Positions 18,801-25,402 of a stretch of DNA of 64,000 bases are shown here, one piece after another. This DNA comes from Rhizobium sp. Root1203 (GTDB lineage Bacteria > Pseudomonadota > Alphaproteobacteria > Rhizobiales > Rhizobiaceae). The notes under the pieces were generated by a model. That model saw only the letters and a program-made list of their open reading frames with translations. It ran no database searches and was not told where the DNA came from. Location: the NCBI RefSeq assembly GCF_001424945.1, contig NZ_LMCW01000023.1, positions 193,501 through 257,500 on the forward strand, read 5' to 3'. Within the stretch, counting starts at the first letter, position 1, and each line of letters begins with the position of its first letter. The position numbers and the translations under genes are program-made.

Positions 18801-18922
18801 ACGCCGGTGCCATGGGCGACCATGCGTTCAATGGCATAATGCGTCTTACCGGTATTGGTTGGACCGAGCACCGCGGTCACGCCGCGCCCGCTCAGTATCA
18901 TGGGCTGCGATGTCAGTGTCAT
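15842..18922 (-). CDS. Suv3-like DEAH/DExH RNA helicase with long basic C-terminal tail
   Basis: 1,026 residues. Helicase motifs: I 'GPTNTGKTHYA' (about residue 20), II 'VAIDEVQLAGD', III 'LLLGAGTMRP', VI 'QIAGRAGRHLRDG'. The long insert and 'GYQFRNLNPAELGQIAGRAGR' are characteristic of Suv3, the mitochondrial degradosome helicase family, which is widespread in alphaproteobacteria. After about residue 820 the protein becomes acidic and then, about residues 895-990, a very low-complexity tract of G, Q, R, D and N, ending in a conserved-looking 'DPDSPFAKLAALKEQMKK'. The tail probably binds RNA or recruits partners. Upstream of the S4 gene in one operon. Confidence 0.88.
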   Translation of the reverse strand: MTLTSQPMILSGRGVTAVLGPTNTGKTHYAIERMVAHGTGVIGLPLRLLAREVYTRVIERVGVHNVALVTGEEKISPPNARFSVCTVEAMPRETKAAFVAIDEVQLAGDLERGHIFTDRILHLRGRDETLLLGAGTMRPILQHLLPGVTVVERPRLSHLFYAGQKKITRLPQRTAIVAFSADEVYAVAELIRRQRGGAAVVLGALSPRTRNAQVALYQAGDVEYLVATDAIGMGLNLDVDHVAFAQDRKFDGYQFRNLNPAELGQIAGRAGRHLRDGTFGVTGQVEPFDEELVQRIEGHQFDNVKVLQWRTKDLDFKSIQTLRASLETSPRVSGLTRALPAVDQQALEQLSRYAEIIDLADTPARVEKLWEACALPDYRRITPAQHADLISTLFSDLVRYGTVNEDFLAEQVRRADRTDGEIDTLSARIAQIRTWTYVSNRPNWLADPTHWQEKTREIEDRLSDALHERLTKRFVDRRTSVLMKRLRENAMLEAEISVNGDVFVEGHHVGQLSGFRFTPVSGADGPDAKAVQTASQKALALEFEARAARLHAAGNADLAISADGLIRWLGDPVARLTGSDHIMRPRVILLADEQLTGNARDHVSARVERFVNHHISTVLKPLDDLSRAEDLQGLAKGLAFQLVENLGVLFRRDVTEEVKSLDQDARASMRRYGVRFGAYHIFVPALLKPAPAELITLLWALKNDGLEKTGYGDLIPVLAAGRTSVVTDPGFERMFYKLAGFRFLGKRAVRIDILERLADIIRPLLQWKPGQPNRPEGAYDGRRFTTTTAMLSILGATLEDMEEILKGLGYRADAVKAEEAAAYLSTQDASATPAVAEPTATDESAEKADHDDADSASEETTAEAPAPVAEAVAAEEVAVEGVETEEPKPVLLWRLGGRSDNQRQPRGQGDRRGGQAQGQERQGQERHDRGQGHRRQGGGEGGENRDANRQHRGKDGGKPNQGRGDRNEQRGDRQDRGDRKDRNDRNNNRGGSQPLRFEAKPPRKEKPIDPDSPFAKLAALKEQMKK

Positions 18923-19278
18923 TGTCCTGCAGATGAGGCGGAGACCTCGGGATAAACTCAGCTCCTCACTGAAGCAGACAACACATGGACAGCCGCGCGG
19001 CCAAACGCAAGGGCTGATGTGCGGATTTCTGCTGCGCGAATAGCTTGCAGACTACCCGTTTTGCGATTCAGAACAGTGCGAGAACGAATCAGAGACGAAT
19101 CGCTGACTCCGGATGATTCAGTGTTTGTTCACGGCTAACTATTGATTTTGAATCACTTTTTCGCACTAGATGCTGAATCCGAAGATTCTCGCTCAGCGTG
19201 TGGTTGTCCAATTTGTGCCGAGCCCCGACCGCAGCCGCGCACTGGTCTGTGGTTGGACGTCCAATGGAAAATATTGGC
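18923..19278. other. divergent intergenic region between helicase and DUF3309 gene
   Basis: No gene is apparent over about 350 bases. It holds two copies of ACGAATC (about 19083 and 19097) and a perfect inverted repeat GAATC-cgaa-GATTC (about 19176-19189). The helicase promoter should lie near its left end. The EcfG-like promoter for the DUF3309 gene is at its right end. Confidence 0.45.
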
Positions 19279-19303
19279 GGAACAAATATCTGACGTGCGT
19301 GTT
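19279..19303 (+). promoter_or_regulatory. EcfG/RpoE2-like promoter of the DUF3309 locus
   Basis: GGAAC (19279-19283), 16 bases, then TGTT (19300-19303), which matches GGAAC-N16-CGTT except for one base and fully matches the looser RpoE2 form GGAAC-N18-TT. It lies about 40 bases before the DUF3309 start codon, a normal distance. Confidence 0.6.
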
Positions 19304-19344
19304 TCTTGCTCATTGCAACTCGAAATGCGCTGAGGTCACCGGAT

Positions 19345-19500
19345 ATGCTTGGAACGATACTGCTTATTATCCTTATTCTGCTTTTGCTCGGGGCCCTACC
19401 GAATTGGGGTTATAGTCGTGGGTGGGGCTATGGACCTTCCGGCGGTTTGGGGCTAGTTCTCGTCATTATTATTATTCTTGTACTGATGGGGCGGATCTAA
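19345..19500 (+). CDS. DUF3309 family small membrane protein
   Basis: 51 residues from MLGTILLII. Two hydrophobic segments flank the family hallmark 'GALPNWGYSRGWGYGPSGGLG'; the protein ends 'VLMGRI'. An in-frame upstream ATG at 19306 would add 13 non-hydrophobic residues and would begin too close to the predicted transcription start, so 19345 is preferred. Function unknown; the promoter suggests induction in general stress or stationary phase. Followed by the glycine-zipper lipoprotein. Confidence 0.85.
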   Translation: MLGTILLIILILLLLGALPNWGYSRGWGYGPSGGLGLVLVIIIILVLMGRI

Positions 19501-19527
19501 GCGCCCGAAAAACCTGGGAGAAATGTC

Positions 19528-19788
19528 ATGATGAAGAAGATTGTTCTCATTGGTGCGCTGGTCGGTGCACTGGCATCCTGCACGGCGACAGAACAGGGCA
19601 CCGCGATCGGCGCAGGCAGCGGCGCGATCATTGGCGGGGCAGTCAGCCACAGCTGGGGTGGTGCGGCGATTGGCGCCGTAGCCGGTGGTCTCGCTGGTGC
19701 TCTTATCGGGCAGTCGGTCGAACGCCGCGGTTATTGCGTGTATCGTGACCGGTACGGTCGCCGCTATGAAGCACGTTGCCCGAACTAA
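19528..19788 (+). CDS. glycine-zipper 2TM lipoprotein
   Basis: 86 residues. A lipobox 'GALASC' ends an 18-residue signal peptide. The mature part is a glycine zipper ('GTAIGAGSGAIIGGAVSHSWGGAAIGAVAGGLAGALIG') and a short 'YCVYRDRYGRRYEARCP' tail with two cysteines. Small proteins of this kind are envelope-stress lipoproteins of the OsmB/SlyB look. It begins 27 bases after the DUF3309 stop with a GGGAG ribosome site, so it shares the stress-type promoter. Second ATG one codon on is equally possible. Confidence 0.8.
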   Translation: MMKKIVLIGALVGALASCTATEQGTAIGAGSGAIIGGAVSHSWGGAAIGAVAGGLAGALIGQSVERRGYCVYRDRYGRRYEARCPN

Positions 19789-19843
19789 GATTTCATAGGC
19801 AGCCCGCAGTTTTCGCCGGCTACTGTCTTCATATGTCAGAATC

Positions 19844-19872
19844 AAAGGCGTCGGTTATCCGGCGCCTTTTCC
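19844..19872 (+). terminator. terminator of the DUF3309-lipoprotein operon
   Basis: AAGGCGTCGG (19845-19854), loop TTAT, CCGGCGCCTT (19859-19868) forms a 10-base-pair stem with one wobble, followed by TTCC. Confidence 0.7.
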
Positions 19873-19900
19873 TATGGCGAGCTTGCGTACCCGGTCGCAA

Positions 19901-19931
19901 ACAAAAAAGGCCGCGTCGAAAACGCGGCCTT
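19901..19931 (-). terminator. terminator of efp
   Basis: AAGGCCGCGT (19907-19916), five-base loop, ACGCGGCCTT (19922-19931); on the minus strand the stem runs into a T6 tract. It lies 26 bases past the efp stop. Confidence 0.88.
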
Positions 19932-19956
19932 CCAGATGGTGGTCGTTTTCTAAAAA

Positions 19957-20526
19957 TCAGTCTTTTGCACGTTCGACATAGGAATTGTCTTCCGTGGCGA
20001 TGACGACGCGCGTGCCGGCGTTGATGTGCGGCGGCACCAGGGTGCGTACGCCGTTGGAGAGCATTGCAGGCTTGTAGGAGGAGGAGGCTGTCTGACCCTT
20101 CACGACCGGCTCGGTCTCAGAAATCTCGAGCGTCACGTGGCGCGGCAGTTCGAGTGCCAGCGCGATCCCTTCGTGCATCGAGAGAACGCAGGTCATGCCT
20201 TCCTGAAGATAGGCCTTCTGATCGCCCATCGTCTCCACATCGACCACGACCTGATCGTAGCTGACCGGGTTCATGAAGTGGAAGCCTTCGCCGTCTTCAT
20301 AGAGGAACTGGTGGTTGACGTCCTCAACGAACGCGCGCTCGACCTGCTCGGTCGTACGCCAACGCTCGGAGACCTTGACGCCATCGACGATGCGACGCAT
20401 GTCGACCTGGGTGACCGGGGTGCCCTTGCCCGGGTGAAAGTTCTGTGCGGTAAGAACGACGTAGAGCTTACCATCCACGTCGATAACGTTGCCCTTGCGG
20501 ATGGAAGAGGCGATGACCTTGACCAT
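19957..20526 (-). CDS. efp: elongation factor P
   Basis: 189 residues, the standard EF-P length. The N-terminal KOW-like domain carries the modification loop 'HPGKGTP' with lysine 34, the residue that EpmA lysylates. The OB domains follow ('VSYDQVVVDVETMG', 'GMTCVLSMHEGIALALELPRHVTLEI', 'KPAMLSNGVRTLVPPHINAGTRVVIAT'). EF-P rescues ribosomes stalled at polyproline. Its two modification enzymes are encoded divergently just upstream. Confidence 0.96.
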   Translation of the reverse strand: MVKVIASSIRKGNVIDVDGKLYVVLTAQNFHPGKGTPVTQVDMRRIVDGVKVSERWRTTEQVERAFVEDVNHQFLYEDGEGFHFMNPVSYDQVVVDVETMGDQKAYLQEGMTCVLSMHEGIALALELPRHVTLEISETEPVVKGQTASSSYKPAMLSNGVRTLVPPHINAGTRVVIATEDNSYVERAKD

Positions 20527-20677
20527 AAGACTTCCTTGTAACTCGGCTTTTGGCGTCGTAGAGGACAGTCGAAATAGCCCCTGAGACGCAATTAATTGTT
20601 CTTTGGGGGCGCAACTAACCTAAAATCCGGCAAATAGCCAGCCCTCGCGTTGGCCGATGCGGCGAGGACAACGTCGA

Positions 20678-21742
20678 ATGAAACCCTCGATCACCAAAGC
20701 ATCTCCATGGTGGACGCCGAACGTTCATGCAGATCGCCGTCCTTTCCTGATCGGCCGGAACGCTGTCCAGGCGGCTTTGCGCGGCTACTTCGCGCGCGAG
20801 GATTTCATCGAGGTCGATACGGCAACGCTGCAGGTCTCGCCAGGCAACGAGGCGCATCTTCATGCGTTTGCGACCGAGGCGTTGACGACCGATGGCCAGA
20901 AGACGGCGTTCTACCTGCATACGTCGCCGGAGTTCGCCTGCAAGAAGCTGCTTGCCGCCGGCGAGCAGCGTATCGCCTGTTTCTCGCATGTCTATCGCAA
21001 CCGCGAACGCGGGCCGCTGCATCATCCGGAATTCACCATGCTGGAATGGTATCGTGCAGCGGAAGTCTATGAGAGCCTGATGATGGATTGCGTCCGCATC
21101 CTGGCGCTCGCCGCTGAGACGACAAAGAGCGCCGTGTTCAGTTACCGAGGCAGGGAATGCGACCCGTTCGCGGGCCCTGAACGTATCGGTGTGGCAGAGG
21201 CCTTCGCGCGTCATGCGGGGATCGACCTCTTGGCGTCCGTGTCACCCGACGGTTCCACGGATCGCGGCCACCTGGCAGCGGAAGTGAGGCGCGAGGGAAT
21301 GCGCGTATCGGAGGACGATGGCTGGGCCGATCTTTTCAGTCGCGTTCTCGTCGAGAAGGTGGAGCCGCATCTCGGCTTCGGCCGCGTCACGATCCTGGAC
21401 GAATATCCGGTCTCGGAAGCCGCCCTGGCAAGGCCTTCAGCGCATGATCCACGAGTCGCGGAACGTTTCGAGGTTTACGCATGCGGCGTGGAACTGGCGA
21501 ACGGCTTCGGCGAATTGACCAATCCTGACGAGCAGCGACGTCGTTTCGAGATCGAGATGGCGGAAAAGCAGCGGGTCTATGGTGAGACCTATCCGATTGA
21601 CGAGGATTTCCTCGATGCTCTCGCGATCATGCCCGAGGCGAGCGGCATCGCGTTGGGTTTCGACCGGCTGGCGATGCTCGCGACCGGGGCGTCGCGGATC
21701 GACCAGGTGCTTTGGGCGCCGGTTGCGGAGTACGGACGATGA
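20678..21742 (+). CDS. epmA: EF-P--(R)-beta-lysine ligase
   Basis: 354 residues from the ATG at 20678; an ATG seven codons earlier also exists. It is a class II lysyl-tRNA synthetase catalytic core with no N-terminal tRNA-binding OB domain, the mark of EpmA (PoxA/GenX/YjeA). Motif 2 is 'SHVYRNRERGPLHHPEFTMLEWYRA', and the C-terminal motif 3 is 'ASGIALGFDRLAMLATG'. The enzyme attaches (R)-beta-lysine to lysine 34 of EF-P. Its stop overlaps the epmB start (ATGA). Confidence 0.94.
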   Translation: MKPSITKASPWWTPNVHADRRPFLIGRNAVQAALRGYFAREDFIEVDTATLQVSPGNEAHLHAFATEALTTDGQKTAFYLHTSPEFACKKLLAAGEQRIACFSHVYRNRERGPLHHPEFTMLEWYRAAEVYESLMMDCVRILALAAETTKSAVFSYRGRECDPFAGPERIGVAEAFARHAGIDLLASVSPDGSTDRGHLAAEVRREGMRVSEDDGWADLFSRVLVEKVEPHLGFGRVTILDEYPVSEAALARPSAHDPRVAERFEVYACGVELANGFGELTNPDEQRRRFEIEMAEKQRVYGETYPIDEDFLDALAIMPEASGIALGFDRLAMLATGASRIDQVLWAPVAEYGR

Positions 21743-22791
21743 ACATCGTCAAGCCCATCAAGACGCTGGCTGGCTTGAAGGATGCCGGACTGCTTACCGA
21801 TGGCGATCGCGCGAGCCTGGAAGAGGTTGCTGCGCGCTATGCCATTGCTCTTACGCCTTCTGTTTCGAAGCTTATCGATCGCGCCGACCCCGCGGATCCG
21901 ATAGCGCGTCAGTTCGTGCCCGACGTGGCCGAGCTGGTAGCTACGCCGGAAGAACGTGCCGATCCGATCGGCGACCAGGCCCATAGTCCGGTCGAAGGGA
22001 TCGTCCATCGCTACCCCGATCGCGTGCTGCTGAAGGCGGTCCACGTCTGTCCCGTCTATTGCCGTTTCTGTTTCCGGCGCGAGATGGTCGGCCCAAAGGG
22101 GCTTGGGACGCTGGATGCGGACGCCATGAAAGCGGCGTTCGACTATATCAGGGAGCATGACGAAATATGGGAGGTCATTCTGACGGGGGGCGATCCGCTG
22201 GTTTTGTCGCCACGTCGTCTGACCGAGATACTCGCTGAACTCGCGATCATCGACCATGTCAAGATCGTCCGGTTCCACACCCGCGTACCGGTCGTCGATC
22301 CGCAGGCGGTCGATGAACCGTTAATTGATGCGCTGAAGGCGACGGGCAAGACGGTATACGTGGCCCTGCATGCCAACCATCCACGCGAACTGACAGCCGA
22401 GGCGCGCGCCGCCTGTGCCCGTCTGGTGGATGCAGGGATCGTGATGGTCAGCCAATCAGTCCTTCTCAAGGGCGTCAACGATGATCCCGGTGTGCTTGCG
22501 GACTTGATGAAGGCATTCGTCGAGACGCGCGTGAAGCCTTACTATCTGCATCATCCGGATCTTGCTCCGGGTACCAGCCATTTCAGGCTGACGATCGAAG
22601 AGGGACAAAAGATCGTCGCAGCATTGAGAGGTCGAATTTCAGGGCTCTGCCAGCCAGCTTACATCCTCGACATACCGGGTGGCCACGGCAAGGCGGCTAT
22701 CGCCGAGCAGACGATCCGCGAATTGGACAACGGATGCTATTCCGTTTCCGATTATCGGGGACAGGAGCACCGCTATCCTCCGGGCGCGTAA
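21739..22791 (+). CDS. epmB: EF-P lysine 2,3-aminomutase (radical SAM)
   Basis: 350 residues from the ATG at 21739, which overlaps the epmA stop. The radical-SAM cluster motif is 'CPVYCRFCFRRE' (C-x3-C-x2-C), followed by 'EVILTGGDPLVLSPRRL' and 'HYLHHPDLAPGTSHFR'-type PLP-region sequence ('KPYYLHHPDLAPGTSHFRL'). It makes (R)-beta-lysine from lysine for EpmA. Coupled to epmA and divergent from efp, so the module is complete except for the hydroxylase EpmC, which many bacteria lack. Confidence 0.93.
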   Translation: MNIVKPIKTLAGLKDAGLLTDGDRASLEEVAARYAIALTPSVSKLIDRADPADPIARQFVPDVAELVATPEERADPIGDQAHSPVEGIVHRYPDRVLLKAVHVCPVYCRFCFRREMVGPKGLGTLDADAMKAAFDYIREHDEIWEVILTGGDPLVLSPRRLTEILAELAIIDHVKIVRFHTRVPVVDPQAVDEPLIDALKATGKTVYVALHANHPRELTAEARAACARLVDAGIVMVSQSVLLKGVNDDPGVLADLMKAFVETRVKPYYLHHPDLAPGTSHFRLTIEEGQKIVAALRGRISGLCQPAYILDIPGGHGKAAIAEQTIRELDNGCYSVSDYRGQEHRYPPGA

Positions 22792-23055
22792 GGCAAGGTG
22801 CGCACGAAAACGTATTGTTTAAGGACGCTTCTCTGGAAGCCGACGACACAGGGGTCACGAATGACCATGCAGCGTAAAGCGCTGTATCAATTAAGTTTTC
22901 GGAGTAATCAGCACCCCTTTCGGTTGTAATTTAATTACCAGTATAAGTTCGTTTTAACTACGTCATTTAGGGGAATTTTGGGTTTTCCTGATTAGAGCTG
23001 GTCCTATTAAGAGGCGTTGGCCCCCTCGGGATATGATCATCTTGGAGACAAACGA
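22792..23055. other. upstream region of the carrier-protein operon
   Basis: An AT-rich stretch (about 22880-22990) with several TAATTT/TTTAAC runs precedes the carrier-protein gene, in contrast with the GC-rich flanks. No firm promoter could be assigned. The interrupted repeat GGGGAA-tttttggg-TTTTCC-like segment lies at about 22970-22988. The gene has a good ribosome site (TTGGAG, 8 bases before the ATG). Confidence 0.4.
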
Positions 23056-23307
23056 ATGAATACGACAATCCGCGAACTCTTGGCGAAATTCGGAAAACTG
23101 CCCGTTTCAGTCGATCAAGTGGCTGACGATGCCGATCTCTACGCTGCCGGCCTCACCTCCTTCGCTTCGGTGCAGCTGATGCTTGGCATCGAGGAAGCGT
23201 TCGATATCGAGTTTCCGGACAATCTCCTCAATCGCAAGTCCTTTGCGAGCATTTCGGCGATTGCCAAGACGGTCGACCTCATCAGGGATAGCCGAAAGGT
23301 CGCTTAA
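23056..23307 (+). CDS. acyl/aminoacyl carrier protein
   Basis: 83 residues from MNTTIREL; the open frame extends upstream to 23017 but the ribosome site supports 23056. A four-helix carrier protein with the phosphopantetheine site 'AAGLTSFASVQLMLGIEEAF', serine 35; the usual D-S-L is T-S-F here, which is common in dedicated carrier proteins rather than the fatty-acid AcpP. The acidic helix II ('LMLGIEEAFDIEFPDNLL') is as expected. It opens an operon with the flavoprotein (0-base gap) and the amino acid ligase, so it is most probably the acceptor of an activated amino acid. Confidence 0.88.
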   Translation: MNTTIRELLAKFGKLPVSVDQVADDADLYAAGLTSFASVQLMLGIEEAFDIEFPDNLLNRKSFASISAIAKTVDLIRDSRKVA

Positions 23308-24489
23308 ATGAATTTCTCGGTCAAAATCACGGAAGAAGATCTGAGCATCAGGGTCGCCCGTGTCGCCGCTATCGCGGCAAAGCATGCGGATGCCGTTGAT
23401 TTTGAAGGTAGATTTCCATACGAAGCGGTAGAGGCGATGAAAACCGAGCGTTTGTTCGGTATTCAGATTGCGGCTCATTTCGGTGGCGAAGGGGCGACGA
23501 TCGGTCGGATTGCCGAACTATGTTCGGTGCTCGGGCAGGCCTGCTCTGCCGCGGCGATGGTCTTCGCCATGCACCATATCAAGCTTTGCAGCCTGGTTGA
23601 ACATGGCGACGCCAGCGAGTGGCACCGCACTTTCATGCATCGTGTGGCGGCCGAGCAGCTGCTTATCGCATCGGCAACCACCGAAGGCGGCATTGGCGGC
23701 AACCTCAGAAACAGCATTTGCGCGATTGAGGTCGATGGCCCGGTCTGCCGGCTGGAGAAAGATGCCACGGTAATCTCATACGGCTCGCATGCCGACGCGA
23801 TCATGATCACCTCGCGGGCTCATGCCGATGCCGCCTCCTCCGATCAGGTGCTTACGGTTTTCCTGAGCGGTCAGTACACTCTGGAAAAGACGCATGTGTG
23901 GAACACGCTCGGCATGCGTGGCACCTGCTCCGATGGCTTCCTCTTCAAGGGCGAGGCGCCGGCCGCGCAAATTCTACCGAAACCGTTCGCCGAGATAGCC
24001 GCCCAGTCGATGCTGGCGTCGTCGCACCTGTTGTGGAGCGGCGTCTGGTACGGCATTGCCGTCGATGCCGTCGCCCGCGCCCAGGCTTTCGTGCGAGCAG
24101 CTGCGCGCAAATCACCCGGTGCGCCACCACCAGGCGCGCTGCGTCTGGCCGAGGTTTCGAATCTTCTGCAGATGGTGCGCTCCAATGTGGTTGCCGGACT
24201 GAAGGCCTATGACGACGCCAAGTCCGATCCCGACCGGCTGATGTCGATGGGTTTTGCCGTTGCGATGAACAATGTGAAGATTGCTTCGTCAGAGACGATC
24301 CTCGAAATCATCAATCACGTCATGCTGATCTGCGGCATCATGGGCTACAAGAACGGTACGCCCTTCAGTGTCGGTCGCCATCTGCGCGACGCACATTCCG
24401 CACAGCTCATGATCTCGAATGACCGCATTCTCGGCAATACGTCGAGCATGCTTCTTGTCCACAAGCAGGACACCAGCCTATTGGGGTGA
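23308..24489 (+). CDS. acyl-CoA dehydrogenase-fold flavoprotein
   Basis: 393 residues beginning directly after the carrier-protein stop. The fold is clear: helical N-terminal domain ('FPYEAVEAMKTERLFGIQIAAHFGGEG'), beta domain ('ASATTEGGIGGNLRNSICAIEV', 'NTLGMRGTCSDGFLFKG'), C-terminal four-helix bundle. However, the catalytic glutamate expected in a 'YEGT'-type motif is absent; the matching stretch reads 'RDAHSAQLMISNDRILGN', and no glutamate is seen at the alternative (isovaleryl-CoA dehydrogenase) position, where the sequence is 'ASSHLLWSGVWYGIA'. It may oxidise or hydroxylate an aminoacyl group on the carrier protein, as prolyl-carrier dehydrogenases do, or work by flavin monooxygenation. 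Substrate unknown. Confidence 0.85.
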   Translation: MNFSVKITEEDLSIRVARVAAIAAKHADAVDFEGRFPYEAVEAMKTERLFGIQIAAHFGGEGATIGRIAELCSVLGQACSAAAMVFAMHHIKLCSLVEHGDASEWHRTFMHRVAAEQLLIASATTEGGIGGNLRNSICAIEVDGPVCRLEKDATVISYGSHADAIMITSRAHADAASSDQVLTVFLSGQYTLEKTHVWNTLGMRGTCSDGFLFKGEAPAAQILPKPFAEIAAQSMLASSHLLWSGVWYGIAVDAVARAQAFVRAAARKSPGAPPPGALRLAEVSNLLQMVRSNVVAGLKAYDDAKSDPDRLMSMGFAVAMNNVKIASSETILEIINHVMLICGIMGYKNGTPFSVGRHLRDAHSAQLMISNDRILGNTSSMLLVHKQDTSLLG

Positions 24490-24493
24490 CGAC

Positions 24494-25402
24494 ATGGATA
24501 TACAGGTGACGTTTCTGGACCGACTTTTCGAATCGGGCCTTCTGATTGATACCGGTGTCGACGGCCTTTACGGACGCAGCGGCCAGTTCGAAGATGTCAT
24601 CGCCGCTTTCGAGCGCCTGATCGACAGGTTCGGCGGTGCCGATGGCGCTGAAGCCATGCGCTTCCCGCCGGGCATGAACCGCGCCTTCTTCGAAAAAAGC
24701 GGCTACATGAAGAGCTTTCCGCAACTCGCCGGCACTGTGCACAGTTTCTGCGGCAGCGAGCTTGACCACGTCAACCTGCTTCAGTGCATGGAAGTCGGCG
24801 ACGACTGGACGCAGGAGCAGAAGGCGACCGACATCGTGCTGACGCCCGCAGCCTGCTACCCCCTTTACCCGACGATCGCCAAGCGCGGCAGGCTTCCGGC
24901 AGAGGGCGGTCTGTTCGATCTGCAGTCCTATTGCTTCCGTCACGAGCCCTCGCAGGATCCTGCCCGGCAGCAGCTTTTCCGCATGCGCGAGTATATCTGC
25001 ATGGGCACGGAACAGCATGTGACGGATTTCCGCCAGCGCTGGATGGATCGCGGCGTCGACATGATGAAGGCCGTTGGCCTCGACGTCACCATCGATGTTG
25101 CCAACGATCCATTCTTCGGCCGAGCCGGCAAGATGCTCGCCAACAACCAGCGCGACCAGAATCTGAAATTCGAGCTGCTGATCCCGATCACCTCCGTTGC
25201 CAATCCGACGGCATGCATGAGCTTCAACTATCATCAGGATGCTTTCGGCTCCAAGTGGGGCCTGCATCTCGAGGACGGCAGCGTCGCGCACACGGCATGT
25301 GTCGGCTTTGGGCTTGAACGCATCGCGCTCGCACTCTTCCATCACCACGGTCTCGACGTGAAGGCGTGGCCGGCAAGAGTACGTCAGGCGCTATGGGGCT
25401 GA
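24494..25402 (+). CDS. amino acid:[carrier protein] ligase (truncated class II synthetase homologue)
   Basis: 302 residues from MDIQVTFLD. It is a class II aminoacyl-tRNA synthetase core of atypical SerRS kind without a tRNA-binding domain. Motif 2 is 'YCFRHEPSQDPARQQLFRMREYICMG' in split form (about residues 146-170); motif 3 is 'GFGLERIALALF'. Cys121, Glu173 and Cys269 sit where the characterised Bradyrhizobium homologue has its zinc ligands. Proteins of this family adenylate an amino acid (glycine or alanine in known cases) and load it onto the phosphopantetheine of a neighbouring carrier protein, not onto tRNA. The carrier protein is two genes upstream. Amino acid specificity cannot be read by eye. 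Confidence 0.92.
   Translation: MDIQVTFLDRLFESGLLIDTGVDGLYGRSGQFEDVIAAFERLIDRFGGADGAEAMRFPPGMNRAFFEKSGYMKSFPQLAGTVHSFCGSELDHVNLLQCMEVGDDWTQEQKATDIVLTPAACYPLYPTIAKRGRLPAEGGLFDLQSYCFRHEPSQDPARQQLFRMREYICMGTEQHVTDFRQRWMDRGVDMMKAVGLDVTIDVANDPFFGRAGKMLANNQRDQNLKFELLIPITSVANPTACMSFNYHQDAFGSKWGLHLEDGSVAHTACVGFGLERIALALFHHHGLDVKAWPARVRQALWG

Noticed and set aside
23056..23307. fatty-acid acyl carrier protein AcpP
   Set aside because: The phosphopantetheine motif is TSF rather than DSL, and no fatty-acid synthesis gene is adjacent.
24494..25402. seryl-tRNA synthetase
   Set aside because: The class II core is present but the tRNA-binding arm is missing, the protein is only 302 residues, and a carrier protein is encoded in the same operon; the ligase family fits better.
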